Of a stretch of DNA of 64,000 nucleotides, positions 43,620 to 52,001 are shown piece after piece. The position numbers and the translations under genes were made by a program. The stretch's first letter is position 1; each line of letters starts with the position of its first letter. Under the pieces are notes generated by a model. It saw only the letters and a list, made by a program, of their open reading frames with translations, was not told the DNA's origin and made no database searches. Source of the DNA: Streptomyces hawaiiensis (GTDB lineage Bacteria > Actinomycetota > Actinomycetes > Streptomycetales > Streptomycetaceae). Where the stretch lies: NCBI RefSeq assembly GCF_004803895.1, contig NZ_CP021978.1, forward strand, positions 8,122,001-8,186,000, in the 5' to 3' direction.

Positions 43620-43685
43620 ATGGACCACACCGCTCACGAACCTGGGAAGCATCCGCACGGGGCCGCGTCCTGGGGACCGCCGTGA
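43620..43685 (+). CDS. His-rich 21-residue leader ORF, or severed N-terminus of DUF4396 protein
   Basis: ATG 43620, with GTGAGG upstream, opens a 21-codon frame containing four His (MDHTAHEPGKHPHG...) whose TGA overlaps the GTG of the DUF4396 gene. One extra base in the gggg run at 43672-43675 would fuse the two frames and give a SWG-TAVKATLHC join, which looks like the natural N-terminus of DUF4396 proteins. So this is more likely a severed N-terminus than a separate peptide. Confidence 0.55.
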   Translation: MDHTAHEPGKHPHGAASWGPP

Positions 43686-44095
43686 AGGCGACGCTGCACT
43701 GTCTGACCGGATGTGCGATCGGCGAGATCCTCGGCATGGTGATCGGCACGGCGCTGGGGTGGGGCAACGTGCCCACCATGGTTCTGGCGATCGGGCTCGC
43801 GTTCCTCTTCGGCTACTCGTTCACCCTGTTCGCGGTCCTGCGGTCCGGTCTCGGCCTCAAGGCCGCGATCCGGATCGCCCTCGCCGCGGACACGGTCTCC
43901 ATCGCCGTGATGGAACTCGTGGACAACGCGATCATCGCGCTCACCCCGGGCGCGATGGACGCCCATCTGTCGGACGGCCTCTTCTGGTCCGCGCTCCTGG
44001 GCGGCTTCGCGGTCGCCTTCCTGGTCACGACCCCGCTCAACAAATGGCTGATCGGCCGCGGCAGGGGCCACGCCGTGGTCCACGCCCACCACTGA
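43682..44095 (+). CDS. DUF4396 membrane protein
   Basis: A 137-residue protein with about four membrane segments. It begins KATLHCLTGCAIGEILGMVIG, the DUF4396 signature with two Cys and a His that could bind metal, and ends in a His-rich tail (GHAVVHAHH). The CsoR-type box upstream suggests copper induction. A role in copper tolerance is an inference from the operator and the metal-rich ends; the family has no established function known to me. Confidence 0.82.
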   Translation: MKATLHCLTGCAIGEILGMVIGTALGWGNVPTMVLAIGLAFLFGYSFTLFAVLRSGLGLKAAIRIALAADTVSIAVMELVDNAIIALTPGAMDAHLSDGLFWSALLGGFAVAFLVTTPLNKWLIGRGRGHAVVHAHH

Positions 44096-44219
44096 CGCGA
44101 TGTCATCCCTGCGCGGCGCCTGGCGCGCGTCCGTGAGAGTCACTCGCGGTCGGTGCCATGGCGGGAACGCGCCCTGCCTCTCGCCGGACACCCCGACTCC
44201 GTTGCCGTGCCGCACGGGT

Positions 44220-44525
44220 TCAGCCCTTGAGCAGGAGCACCCGACCGTCGGGCTCCGGCCAGTCCTGCACCTCGGCGGCCGTCCGAGGCCGGTCCGCGAA
44301 GTCGAGCAACTCGGGGACGAGCGCCTCGCCGTCGGCCGGCGTGAGCCCCGCCGCGGCGAAGCGGTACGCGAGCCGTGAGGCGTACAGCGTCTGCTGCATC
44401 GCGGCATGCTGCGCCTGCAGTGCCACCACACGCCGCACCGCTTCCCCCGCTTCCATCACCTCCCGCCCCAGCACCAACTGGCGCCCGAGGGTGGCCCGAT
44501 TGAGCTCCTGCGCGGTGATGTCCAC
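44220..44525 (-). pseudogene. shortened winged-helix (AlkZ/DUF1006-like) protein
   Basis: 101 residues. The first 40 (LNRATLGRQLVLGRE ... VALQAQ) match the start of actinobacterial winged-helix DNA-binding proteins related to AlkZ, which are normally about 350 residues. After QAQ the sequence jumps to what looks like a late segment (LVPELLDFADRPRTAAEV). The large middle is missing, so this is probably an internally deleted remnant. A functional short protein cannot be excluded. Confidence 0.6.
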
Positions 44526-44668
44526 GCCGGGGATTCTGCCGTGGCCCCACCGGAGCCACCGACTCCACGACAGTGGCCCGGATCACATGGCTTGGATTGA
44601 GTGTCCGGCGGGGCAGGTGTCCGTACTCCTGGGGGCGGGGCGGGGGCCGGATGCGAGGATGAGGCGCC

Positions 44669-45385
44669 ATGACAGTCGGGTGGTGTGCTCGCGCGATACG
44701 GGCCGCGGTGTTCGCGGCCGTCTGTGTCGTGCTCGCCGCCCTGGGGCACGTCATGATGTCCGGCGACCACGTGCCCGTGCCGACGCTGCTGGCCGGCTGG
44801 GCCGTGACGGGTGTGGCGGGCTGGTGCCTGGCGGACCGCGAGCGCGGACCGGGCCTGGTCGTCGCCGTGGCCGTGGCCGTCCAGACCGCTCTGCACTCGG
44901 CGTTCTCGCTCGGGCCGCCCACACCTTCCGCGCCCGGAGCGCACTCCATGGACATGCCGTCCATGAGCCATGACACGGGCTCCATGAGCCATGACACGGG
45001 CTCCATGAGCCATGACACGGGCTCCATGAGCCACGGCATGGGCTCGATGAGCCACGGCATGGGCTCGGGCGCCATGGACTCCATGTCCCCGCACATGGCG
45101 CACGTCCCCGGCGGTGACTCGTCCCTCGGCATGCTCGCCGCCCACCTCCTGGCCGCGCTGCTGTGCGGCCTGTGGCTGGGCCACGGAGAGCGGGCCGCCT
45201 TCCGGCTGCTGCACGCCGTGGGCAGCCGGCTCGCCACACCACTGCGGCTCCTGTCCGCCCTGCCCGCACCGCCGCCCCCGCCCGTGCGCCACCGGCGGCG
45301 GTCGCCGAACCGCACGCCGCGCCGTCTCCTTCTCGTCCACGCGATCACCACCCGGGGACCACCGGCGGGGGCCGCTGCCGCCTGA
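44669..45385 (+). CDS. Met/His-repeat integral membrane protein (DUF5134-like)
   Basis: A 238-residue protein with two or three N-terminal membrane segments, a long Met/His-rich loop (about residues 90-150) made of SMSHDTG and SMSHGMG heptads, another membrane segment (GMLAAHLLAALLCGLWLG) and a basic Arg/Pro tail. Met and His clusters of this kind bind Cu(I)/Cu(II) in copper proteins such as CopA/PcoA-type domains. It may sense or buffer copper outside the membrane. GATGAGG precedes the ATG. The SigC-like sigma gene follows. Confidence 0.8.
   Translation: MTVGWCARAIRAAVFAAVCVVLAALGHVMMSGDHVPVPTLLAGWAVTGVAGWCLADRERGPGLVVAVAVAVQTALHSAFSLGPPTPSAPGAHSMDMPSMSHDTGSMSHDTGSMSHDTGSMSHGMGSMSHGMGSGAMDSMSPHMAHVPGGDSSLGMLAAHLLAALLCGLWLGHGERAAFRLLHAVGSRLATPLRLLSALPAPPPPPVRHRRRSPNRTPRRLLLVHAITTRGPPAGAAAA
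44960..45064 (+). repeat. 21-bp tandem repeat, five copies
   Basis: Five in-frame 21-bp units (44960, 44981, 45002, 45023, 45044) encode the heptads SMSHDTG three times and SMSHGMG twice. The first three units are identical at DNA level, so recent duplication and copy-number change are likely. Confidence 0.9.
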
Positions 45386-45600
45386 CGGCAGCCAGTGGTG
45401 ACCGGGGCAGCCCCTGCGCGCCCCGGTAGCGGTCGTACACCCGTGCTCGCGCCCACCCGCGGGAGGCCGCGCCTCCTGACGCGCGGTACGGGTACGCCCG
45501 CGCCCCCGCTCACCGGACCGCGCACCCACGCGCGCACGTCCGACCTCACGGCCGGTCTGCTCGCGTCCTCGCGGTCCCGGAATCCCGAGAAGGACATCAG
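45386..45600. other. intergenic region before the sigma gene
   Basis: This 215-bp stretch shows no convincing gene. The sigma factor promoter should lie here, but I cannot pick out a confident -35/-10 pair. Confidence 0.4.
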
Positions 45601-46212
45601 GTGACCACTCCTGCCCTGCCCCTCCCGCACGAGAGGTCGGCGTCGGCCGACGAGTCGATAACCGCCTGGGCGCTGGCCGCCCGCGGCGGCGACCCCGCGG
45701 CCGTCGACCGCTTCGTGCGCGCCCTGCACCGTGACGTCATCCGGTACGTCGCCCATCTGTGCGCCGACCCGCAGGCGGTGGACGATCTGGCGCAGGACAC
45801 GTTCCTGCGGGCGCTCGGCAGCCTGCACCGGTTCGAGGGCCGTTCCTCGGCGCGGACCTGGCTGCTGGCGATCGCCCGGCGCGCGGTGGCCGACAGCATC
45901 CGGTACACCGCCGTACGCCCCCGCCCGGCCGACCTGCCGGACTGGGAGCCGGCGGCCGAACTCGCCCAGCCGCGTGGCCTGCCCGGTTTCGACGACGGCG
46001 TGGCGCTGCTGGAGCTGGTGGCCGGGTTGCCGGCCGAACGCCGCGAGGCGTTCGTCCTCACGCAGCTGCTCGGACTGCGCTACGCGGAGGCCGCCGCGCT
46101 GAGCAACTGCCCGGTCGGCACGGTCCGTTCCCGGGTGGCCCGTGCCCGCGCGACGCTCCTCGCCCTGCTCGCGGCGGCGGAGGAACCGGACCCCGCTCTC
46201 GCCGCGGCCTGA
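45601..46212 (+). CDS. ECF sigma factor, SigC-like
   Basis: A 203-residue sigma factor with region 2 (FVRALHRDVIRYVAHLCAD...VDDLAQDTFLRAL, ARTWLLAIARR) and region 4 (LPAERREAFVLTQLLGLRYAEAAAL, CPVGTVRSRVARARATLL), read in parts. The pattern resembles mycobacterial SigC. No anti-sigma gene follows, as for SigC. AGAAGGA lies upstream of the GTG. The Met/His-repeat membrane protein directly before it suggests a metal-linked function, which I recall has been proposed for SigC in copper acquisition. Confidence 0.88.
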   Translation: MTTPALPLPHERSASADESITAWALAARGGDPAAVDRFVRALHRDVIRYVAHLCADPQAVDDLAQDTFLRALGSLHRFEGRSSARTWLLAIARRAVADSIRYTAVRPRPADLPDWEPAAELAQPRGLPGFDDGVALLELVAGLPAERREAFVLTQLLGLRYAEAAALSNCPVGTVRSRVARARATLLALLAAAEEPDPALAAA

Positions 46213-47392
46213 CCCGTCCGGGCCGGCGGTGCCCACCGGCTCTGCCCGGCGGGCACCGCCGGTGACGGTCGCGCGCGTCGCCCCCTCGCTTCACGCGCCG
46301 CACCGACTGCCGGATCACCAACTGGGTGCTCAGCACCACGTGGTCGTCGACCGCGACCCGCTCCTGGCGTTCGAGCGCCAGCCGCACGGCGGAGCGGCCC
46401 AGTTCCTCGTACGGCACCCGGACCGTGGTGAGCGGCGGCGTCAGGTCGGCGGCGAACGGCACGTCGTCGAAGCCGACCAGCGACACGTCACGCGGCACCC
46501 GCAGCCCGGCCTCCCGCAGGGCGGCCAGGGCGCCCACGGCCACCGCGTCCGACCCGCCGAGGACCGCCGTGAAGTCCAGGCCGGACCGCAGCGCCTCACC
46601 GGCGCGCAGATAGCCCGAGGTGCGGGTGTAGGGACCCGGGATCTCCAGTTCCTCGGTCCGCGGGACGCCGTGGGCCCGCAGGGCGTCGAGGTAGCCGGCC
46701 CGGCGCTGTTCGGCGCTGCTGAGCCCGGGTTCGCCGCCGAGGAACAGGATGCGCCGGTGGCCCGCGGTGAGCAGGTGGGTGACCGCCTGGAACGCACCGC
46801 CCCGGTCGTCGTACTCCACGACCGTCACGGGCACCCCCGGCGGCAGCGGCGGCCGGCCCACCAGCACCAGACGGGACCCGGCGGCGTCCAGGGCCCGGGC
46901 GTAGCCGGTCATCCGCCGGTGGTACGCGTCGTCCGGCACCGCCCCGCCCACCAGGACGACCGCCGCGGCGTGCTGCTCCCTCATCAGCTGCACGAGGTCG
47001 TCCTCCCGGCCCGTGTCGCCCTGCGTGGAGCACACCAGGCTGAGCCGCCCCCTGCTTCCGGCCTCCTGCTCCACCCCGGCGGCGACATGCGCCAGCGACG
47101 GGCCGGTGATGTCCCTGATGACCAGCGCGATCGGCCCCGGGACCCGCCCGGACAGCGCCTTGGCGTGCACGTTCACCACGTAGTGCAGCGAGTCGACGGC
47201 GGCCGTGATGCGTGCTCGGGTCTCCTCCGACACGGGGTAGTTCCCCGCCAGCGCGCGGGAAACGGTTGCTACGGAGACGCCGGCCTTCGCGGCGACATCG
47301 CGGATGGTGGCGGGCCGGTCCTTCTCCGAGCTCTTCCGCCTCGCCCGGGCACCGCCCGAACGCTTCCGCCTGGTCTACGCCTCGTCCGTCAC
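46058..47392 (-). pseudogene. LacI-family regulator with an in-frame amber codon and lost stop
   Basis: The ligand-binding domain and the full LacI helix-turn-helix (ATIRDVAAKAGVSVATVSRAL) are in one frame, but no ATG, GTG or TTG precedes the helix-turn-helix after a TAG at 47375-47377. A GTG at 47392 starts the same frame five codons earlier, so TAG is codon 6. At the other end the frame misses a stop after LVIRQSVRR and runs through the terminator into the sigma gene to 46058. Conventional annotation would start at GTG 47233, without DNA-binding domain. It is probably decayed or affected by sequence errors. Confidence 0.7.
46223..46262. terminator. bidirectional terminator
   Basis: CCGGCGGTGCCC (46223-46234) and GGGCACCGCCGG (46251-46262) form a perfect 12-bp stem. 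It lies just past the sigma gene and where the LacI gene should end. Confidence 0.8.
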
Positions 47393-47445
47393 GTTTCGAC
47401 GTTACTGCATGCCAGGTGGCGTTTTCCGGGCCGTTCGGTCACTCG

Positions 47446-48255
47446 TCACTCGCGCGCCTCCACCTCCCTCCAGAAAGCGGTGACCCGGGTGTTGAACACC
47501 TCCGGTACCTCCTGGAACGGCTGATGAGCCTCTCCGGGCAGCACCTCGAACACCGCGCCGGGGATCCCCTCCGCGACCTCACGGCCGAGGCGCGGTGGTG
47601 TGGCGAGGTCGAGTTCGCCGGCGAGCACGAGGGCCGGGGCGGTGATGTCGCCCAGGCGGTCGAGGGTGTCATGGCCGGCGAAGGCCACGAGCTGGCGCTG
47701 GAAGGCCTCGACGGACTGCGGGTGTTCGAAGGCCAGGGCCTCGTCGATGAGGCGGTCGACCATGCCGTCGGCGTGGGCGCGGGGGGTGTAGATCCACAGG
47801 AAGAACGCCTCGAGCATGGCCCGTTCGTCCGGGGCGCGTTCGACCATCCAGTGCCAAAAGCGCGTCATGGCGCGGAAGTAGGCTTCAGGGCGGGCCATCG
47901 TGCTCATGAGGACGAGGCTGCGGACAGGGCCGGGGTGGCGCAGGGCCAGTTCCTGGGCGATGAAACTGCCTCCCGAGAAGCCCGCGACGTGAGCGGCCGG
48001 GATCTGGAGTGTGCGCAGCAGCGCCGCGGCGTCGTCGGCCATCCGCGGCACGGAGAGCGGGCCTTCGGGCAGGGGGGTGCGGCCGGCCCCGCGGTTGTCG
48101 AACGCGGTGATCCGGTAGCGGTCCGCGAGCCCGTCGAGCTGCGGCTGCCATGCCTCGGCCGGGTCCCCGAGCCCCGCGAGGAGCAGGACGTCGGGTCCCT
48201 CGCCCCGCCGCTCGACCCAGAGTTCCACGCCGTCGGCGTTGATCATCTGTCCCAT
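47446..48255 (-). CDS. alpha/beta hydrolase
   Basis: A 269-residue hydrolase: LLLAGLGDPAEAWQPQ oxyanion region, FDNRGAGRT, nucleophile GFSGGSF, acid AGELDLATPP and His in GEAHQPF. The group includes 3-oxoadipate enol-lactonase-like esterases. GGGAG lies 6 nt before ATG 48255. It stands alone downstream of a zinc transporter operon. Confidence 0.87.
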   Translation of the reverse strand: MGQMINADGVELWVERRGEGPDVLLLAGLGDPAEAWQPQLDGLADRYRITAFDNRGAGRTPLPEGPLSVPRMADDAAALLRTLQIPAAHVAGFSGGSFIAQELALRHPGPVRSLVLMSTMARPEAYFRAMTRFWHWMVERAPDERAMLEAFFLWIYTPRAHADGMVDRLIDEALAFEHPQSVEAFQRQLVAFAGHDTLDRLGDITAPALVLAGELDLATPPRLGREVAEGIPGAVFEVLPGEAHQPFQEVPEVFNTRVTAFWREVEARE

Positions 48256-48400
48256 GGCGATCTCCCGGGCCGCGTGACGGTGCTGACATCACCAGCCTCC
48301 CGCCGACCGCGGAGCGATGCATGTCCGGAGGGTCTGCTCCTGCCCGGAGTCGGCAACTCGTTAGAAACCGTATTCCGCATTGTCTCCGGAGCGAAAGTTT

Positions 48401-48478
48401 CAACCCGACCCGCACGAGATCACTCAGGTGCGGGTGGATCTCACGGTCTTCGACGGACAGGCCGTCTTCGAACGGTGA
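48401..48478 (+). pseudogene. 3' remnant of an amidohydrolase gene
   Basis: The + strand encodes EITQVRVDLTVFDGQAVFER followed by TGA 48476-48478. This is the usual C-terminal strand ending of YtcJ-type amidohydrolases (compare TRVLETFVEGRRVHTGA in the intact gene at 8070). No barrel sequence lies upstream, so only the tail survives. The call rests on about 20 residues. Confidence 0.4.
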
Positions 48479-48485
48479 GGCCCGC

Positions 48486-49367
48486 TCAGGCCGCCCGTAC
48501 CGCCGTCCGCCGAGCCCCCCACCGCCGGTTCCGGTACCGGCCGGCCACGCGGCACACCGCGTAGACGGTGAACGAGATCGTGGTGACGTAGGGGCTGATG
48601 GGGACGCTGCTGCCCAGGGCGAGCAGGATGCCGCCCTCGATCGAGACCACGGCGAACAGCACGCTCAGCACGGGCAGCAGCACCGGCGACGCGGTGACGC
48701 GGGCGGCCGCCGCGGCCGGGGTGACCACCAGGGAGAGCACCAGCAGCGCGCCCACGACCTGTACCGACAGGGCGACCGCCAGCCCGAGCACCAGCATGAA
48801 CGCGAAGGACAGCCCACGCACCGGCACCCCGCGGGCCTCCGCCACATCCGGATCCGTGCTGGCGAAGGCGAGCGGACGCCACATGACCGCCAGGGCCACC
48901 AGCACCAGGACGGATGTGCCGAGCAGCCACGACATCTGCGGGGTGTCCACCGCGACGATCTGCCCGGTGAGCAGACCGAACTTGTTGGCCGCCCGGCCCT
49001 TGTAGAGGGCGAGGAAGAGCACGCCGAGACCCAGACCGAACGGCATGATGATGCCGATCACCGAGTTGCGGTCCCGGGCCCGTGCCCCGAGGACGCCGAT
49101 GGCGCCGGCCGCGAGCAGCGAACCGGCGATCGAGCCCGCCACGATGTTCGCGTCCAGCAGCAGTGCCGCCGACGCGCCCGCGAAGGACAGCTCGCTGATG
49201 CCGTGCACCGCGAACGGCAGGTCCCGCATCAGGACGAACACCCCGGCCAAACCGCCCACCAGGCCCAGCGCCACACCGGCGACGAGGGAGTTGCGGACCA
49301 GGGCGAGGAGTTCGCCGTAGTCGGTGAAGTCGAAGATCTGGTGCCAGATCCCACCGGCGAGTGTCAT
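48486..49367 (-). CDS. znuB: zinc ABC transporter permease ZnuB
   Basis: A 293-residue membrane protein with about eight segments. RDLPFAVHGISELSFAGASAALLL and LLVLSLVVTPAAAAARVT are ABC-3 family signatures. The ATG overlaps the znuC stop (ATGA). It forms the channel of the ZnuABC importer. Confidence 0.92.
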   Translation of the reverse strand: MTLAGGIWHQIFDFTDYGELLALVRNSLVAGVALGLVGGLAGVFVLMRDLPFAVHGISELSFAGASAALLLDANIVAGSIAGSLLAAGAIGVLGARARDRNSVIGIIMPFGLGLGVLFLALYKGRAANKFGLLTGQIVAVDTPQMSWLLGTSVLVLVALAVMWRPLAFASTDPDVAEARGVPVRGLSFAFMLVLGLAVALSVQVVGALLVLSLVVTPAAAAARVTASPVLLPVLSVLFAVVSIEGGILLALGSSVPISPYVTTISFTVYAVCRVAGRYRNRRWGARRTAVRAA

Positions 49368-50212
49368 GCGCGCACTCCGTCCGTCTCGTCAAGCCGCCCG
49401 GGGTGGTGGGGCGGGGTGGCCGTCTCGTCGGGTGCTCCCGCCACCACCACCCGGCCCCCGACACGCACCACGTCGACCCGCGTGCCGTAGAGACGGGACA
49501 GCGACTCGGAGGTCAGCACCTCGTCCGGGGTGCCGACCCGGTGGCCGCCGCGGGCCAGGTACAGCACCCGGTCGACCATGCCGAGGACCGGGTTGATCTC
49601 GTGCGTCACGAACACCACCGCCGTGCCGTGGGAACGGCGCCGTGCGTCGATCAGCTCGGTGACGGCCCGCTGGTGGTTCAGGTCGAGCGACAGCAGCGGC
49701 TCGTCGCACAGCAGGAGGCGGGGGTCGGTCGCCAGGGCCTGCCCGATGCGCACGCGCTGCCGTTCGCCGCCGGAGAGCATCCCGAGCGGGACGTCGGCGT
49801 AGGCCGAGGCTCCGACCGACTCGAGGATCTCGTCCACCCGGCGGCGGATCCCGCCGGTGCGCAGCCGCGGTCCGAAGCGGTGGCCGTCGATGCCGAACCG
49901 GACGAGGTCGCGGGCGCGCAGCATGGCCTGCGCGGACAGCGCCGCCTGCTGCGGGACGTACCCGATGTGCCGGGCGGCCTGACGCGCGGGCCGGCCGAGG
50001 ACCGTCAGCGTGCCCGCGGACAGCGGCTGGCGGCCCAGCAGTGCCCGGACGAAGCTGGTCTTGCCCGCGCCGTTGGGGCCCAGCACGGCCAGGAACTCCC
50101 CGGACCGTACGTCGAGTTCGAGGTCGCTCCACACCTCGCGGTCGCCGTAGGACAGGGCGGCTGCGCGCAGGGCGACGACAGGCGTGCCGTCCTGTCGGGG
50201 TATCGGGGTCAC
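49364..50212 (-). CDS. znuC: zinc ABC transporter ATPase ZnuC
   Basis: A 282-residue ABC ATPase: Walker A GPNGAGKTS, Q-loop GYVPQQAAL, signature LSGGERQRVRIGQA, Walker B LLLCDEPLLSLD and FVTHEINPVL. A C-terminal extension of about 40 residues follows the fold. GTG at 50212 overlaps the znuA stop (GTGA). Confidence 0.92.
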   Translation of the reverse strand: MTPIPRQDGTPVVALRAAALSYGDREVWSDLELDVRSGEFLAVLGPNGAGKTSFVRALLGRQPLSAGTLTVLGRPARQAARHIGYVPQQAALSAQAMLRARDLVRFGIDGHRFGPRLRTGGIRRRVDEILESVGASAYADVPLGMLSGGERQRVRIGQALATDPRLLLCDEPLLSLDLNHQRAVTELIDARRRSHGTAVVFVTHEINPVLGMVDRVLYLARGGHRVGTPDEVLTSESLSRLYGTRVDVVRVGGRVVVAGAPDETATPPHHPGRLDETDGVRA

Positions 50213-51135
50213 TTGGCCAGCGCGCCCGCGAGCGCGTCGACGTTGGCGGTCATCCAGCCGAGGTAGTCCTTGCCCTTCGGCAGGGTCTCCGTCACGGGCA
50301 CGACGGGGATGCCGGCCGCCTTGGCCGCCGCCTCGGTCTTCTCGGTCTGCGGGCCGGAGGTCTGCTCGTTGTAGACGAGTGCCTTCACCTTCTTGCCGCT
50401 GAACAGCGCCAGGTTCTCCTGAAGGATCCGCGGCGAGACGTCGTCGCCCTCCTCGATGGCCTCGCTGAACGCCGGGGGCGTCCTGTCGACCAGGCCGCTC
50501 GCCTGGGTCATGTAGAGCGGCACGGGCTCGGTGATCGCGACGCCCTCGCCGCCGTGTTCCTTCTTGATCCGCGCCTCCTTGGCCTCCAGCGGCCCGAGCT
50601 TCGACTTGAAGGCGGCGGCGTTCTTCTGGAAGGCGGCCGCGTCGTCCGGGTCGGCCTTGGCGAGGGCGGTGGAGATCCGGTCGGCGACCTTGGCGACGGT
50701 GGGGAAGTCGTACCAGACGTGCTCGTTGAGCTCCCCGCCCTTGGGCGCGGTCCTGCCGGACACCTCGACCGAGTTGATCACCTCGGCGGAGTCGTTGTGG
50801 CCGCCCTTCAGCATGCGGTCGACGAAGTCGTCGTAGCCGCCGCCGTTCTCGACGACGACCTTCGCCTTGGACAGGGCCAGCTGGTTCTGGGGGTCGGCCT
50901 CGTAGGAGTGCGGGTCCTGGTCGGGGTCGCTGATGAGCGAGGTGACGTCGACTCTGTCGCCGCCGATGCGCTGGACGATGTCGCCGTAGACGTTCGTGGA
51001 GGCGACCACGCTCACGCGGTCCGGCGCGCTCTCGGCGTCGGCGCCGGCGGAGTCCGACGAGCTGCCGCAGCCAGCGAGCAGGGCCAGTGACGCGCTGGTC
51101 AGCAGCGCGAGGCGGCGGGACGTGGACAGGGGCAT
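50209..51135 (-). CDS. znuA: zinc ABC transporter binding lipoprotein ZnuA
   Basis: A 308-residue cluster A-I metal-binding protein. The signal peptide ends LLAGC. Metal ligands are expected at His in DQDPHSYE, His in ELNEHVWYD, a Glu/His segment near EGVAITEPVPLYM and Asp in the C-terminal lobe. It has no His-rich loop. A Zur-like box lies about 95 bp upstream of the ATG, supporting zinc rather than manganese. Confidence 0.9.
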   Translation of the reverse strand: MPLSTSRRLALLTSASLALLAGCGSSSDSAGADAESAPDRVSVVASTNVYGDIVQRIGGDRVDVTSLISDPDQDPHSYEADPQNQLALSKAKVVVENGGGYDDFVDRMLKGGHNDSAEVINSVEVSGRTAPKGGELNEHVWYDFPTVAKVADRISTALAKADPDDAAAFQKNAAAFKSKLGPLEAKEARIKKEHGGEGVAITEPVPLYMTQASGLVDRTPPAFSEAIEEGDDVSPRILQENLALFSGKKVKALVYNEQTSGPQTEKTEAAAKAAGIPVVPVTETLPKGKDYLGWMTANVDALAGALAK

Positions 51136-51228
51136 GGCTCCTCCAGGAAGGGCGCACAGGGGGTTTGCTCGGCACGCGCCACGCTAGATGGGAATGAATG
51201 TCAAGAGCGTGTTCCAGTCGAAGTCATG

Positions 51229-51243
51229 TGAAAACCATTGCCA
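51229..51243. promoter_or_regulatory. Zur-like box upstream of znuA
   Basis: On the reverse strand TGGCAATGGTTTTCA matches 12 of 15 positions of the recalled Zur consensus TGAAAATGATTTTCA. It lies in the divergent spacer between znuA and the DauR-like gene. It overlaps the first palindrome listed next. Confidence 0.5.
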
Positions 51244-51276
51244 ATTATTGGAGATCGATTGGACTGTCTATCCAAT
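51241..51276. promoter_or_regulatory. clustered CCAAT/ATTGG palindromes before the DauR-like gene
   Basis: CCAAT-T-ATTGG (51241-51251) is a perfect 5-1-5 repeat, followed by ATTGGA-N7-TCCAAT (51258-51276). Two adjacent sites with one half-site sequence suggest autoregulation by the downstream helix-turn-helix protein. Confidence 0.5.
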
Positions 51277-51320
51277 TGCTGGACTTGTGGTCTAAAGTGG
51301 TGAAGGTGGGAGGAGGCGGG

Positions 51321-52001
51321 ATGGACAGCGAGCTGAACACCGAGCGGGACGCGATCCTCGCCGCGCTGACGCCGGTCGTGGACGGGATCGCCGCGACATT
51401 CGGGCCCCTGTGCGACGTCGTGCTGCACGACTACCGGAACCCGGAGAAGTCGGTGGTCGCCGTCGCCGGTTCGGTGACCGGGCGGACGGTCGGCGGCGCG
51501 ATGAGTGAGATCGGCATGCGCGTCCTCGCCCGCGGGGCCGCGGCGGCCGACGAACTGAACTACGTCACCCGTACCCGCGCCGGGGCGCTGGTGAAGTCTT
51601 CCACGATGGTGCTGCGGGACTCCACGGGAGCCGTCTTCGGCGCCCTCTGCGTCAATGTGGACGTCGGCGCCGTCACCCAGGTCCACGGCCTGCTCGGCGC
51701 ACTCGCCGGACTCGGCGCCACCCCGGCGGAGCTGCCGACCACCACCTTCGGCAACGACATCGACTCCGTGGTCGACGCCCTCGTCGACGCCCACCAGTCG
51801 AAGCAGCGGGGTAGCTGGGCGGAGCTCGACCGCGCGGAGCGCCTGGAACTGTTCGGCGGGCTGGACACCCGTGGTGTCTTCGCCGTGCGCGGCGCCGTCG
51901 AGCAGGTCGCCGCCCGGCTCGGCATCTCCCGCGCCTCCGCCTACAACTACCTGTCCCAGGCCCGGGCGGCCCACGACACTTCCACCGGAGGATCCGCGTG
52001 A
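51321..52001 (+). CDS. DauR/YheO-type helix-turn-helix regulator
   Basis: A 226-residue regulator. The N-terminal PAS_6/YheO domain (about 15-130; FGPLCDVVLHDYRNPEKSVVAVAG in part, GALCVNVDV) precedes a DauR-like helix-turn-helix (GVFAVRGAVEQVAARLGISRASAYNYL in part). DauR controls D-arginine use in Pseudomonas. GGGAGGAGG precedes ATG 51321. The stop overlaps the GTG of the PLP enzyme gene, so the two are co-expressed and the ligand may be its amino acid substrate. Confidence 0.85.
   Translation: MDSELNTERDAILAALTPVVDGIAATFGPLCDVVLHDYRNPEKSVVAVAGSVTGRTVGGAMSEIGMRVLARGAAAADELNYVTRTRAGALVKSSTMVLRDSTGAVFGALCVNVDVGAVTQVHGLLGALAGLGATPAELPTTTFGNDIDSVVDALVDAHQSKQRGSWAELDRAERLELFGGLDTRGVFAVRGAVEQVAARLGISRASAYNYLSQARAAHDTSTGGSA

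Noticed and set aside
43620..43685. Functional copper-binding micropeptide
   Set aside because: Possible because of four His, but joining to DUF4396 by one base is simpler; kept as a feature with low confidence rather than as a new peptide.
44960..45064. CRISPR-like repeat array
   Set aside because: Units are contiguous, in frame and without spacers; they encode protein heptads.
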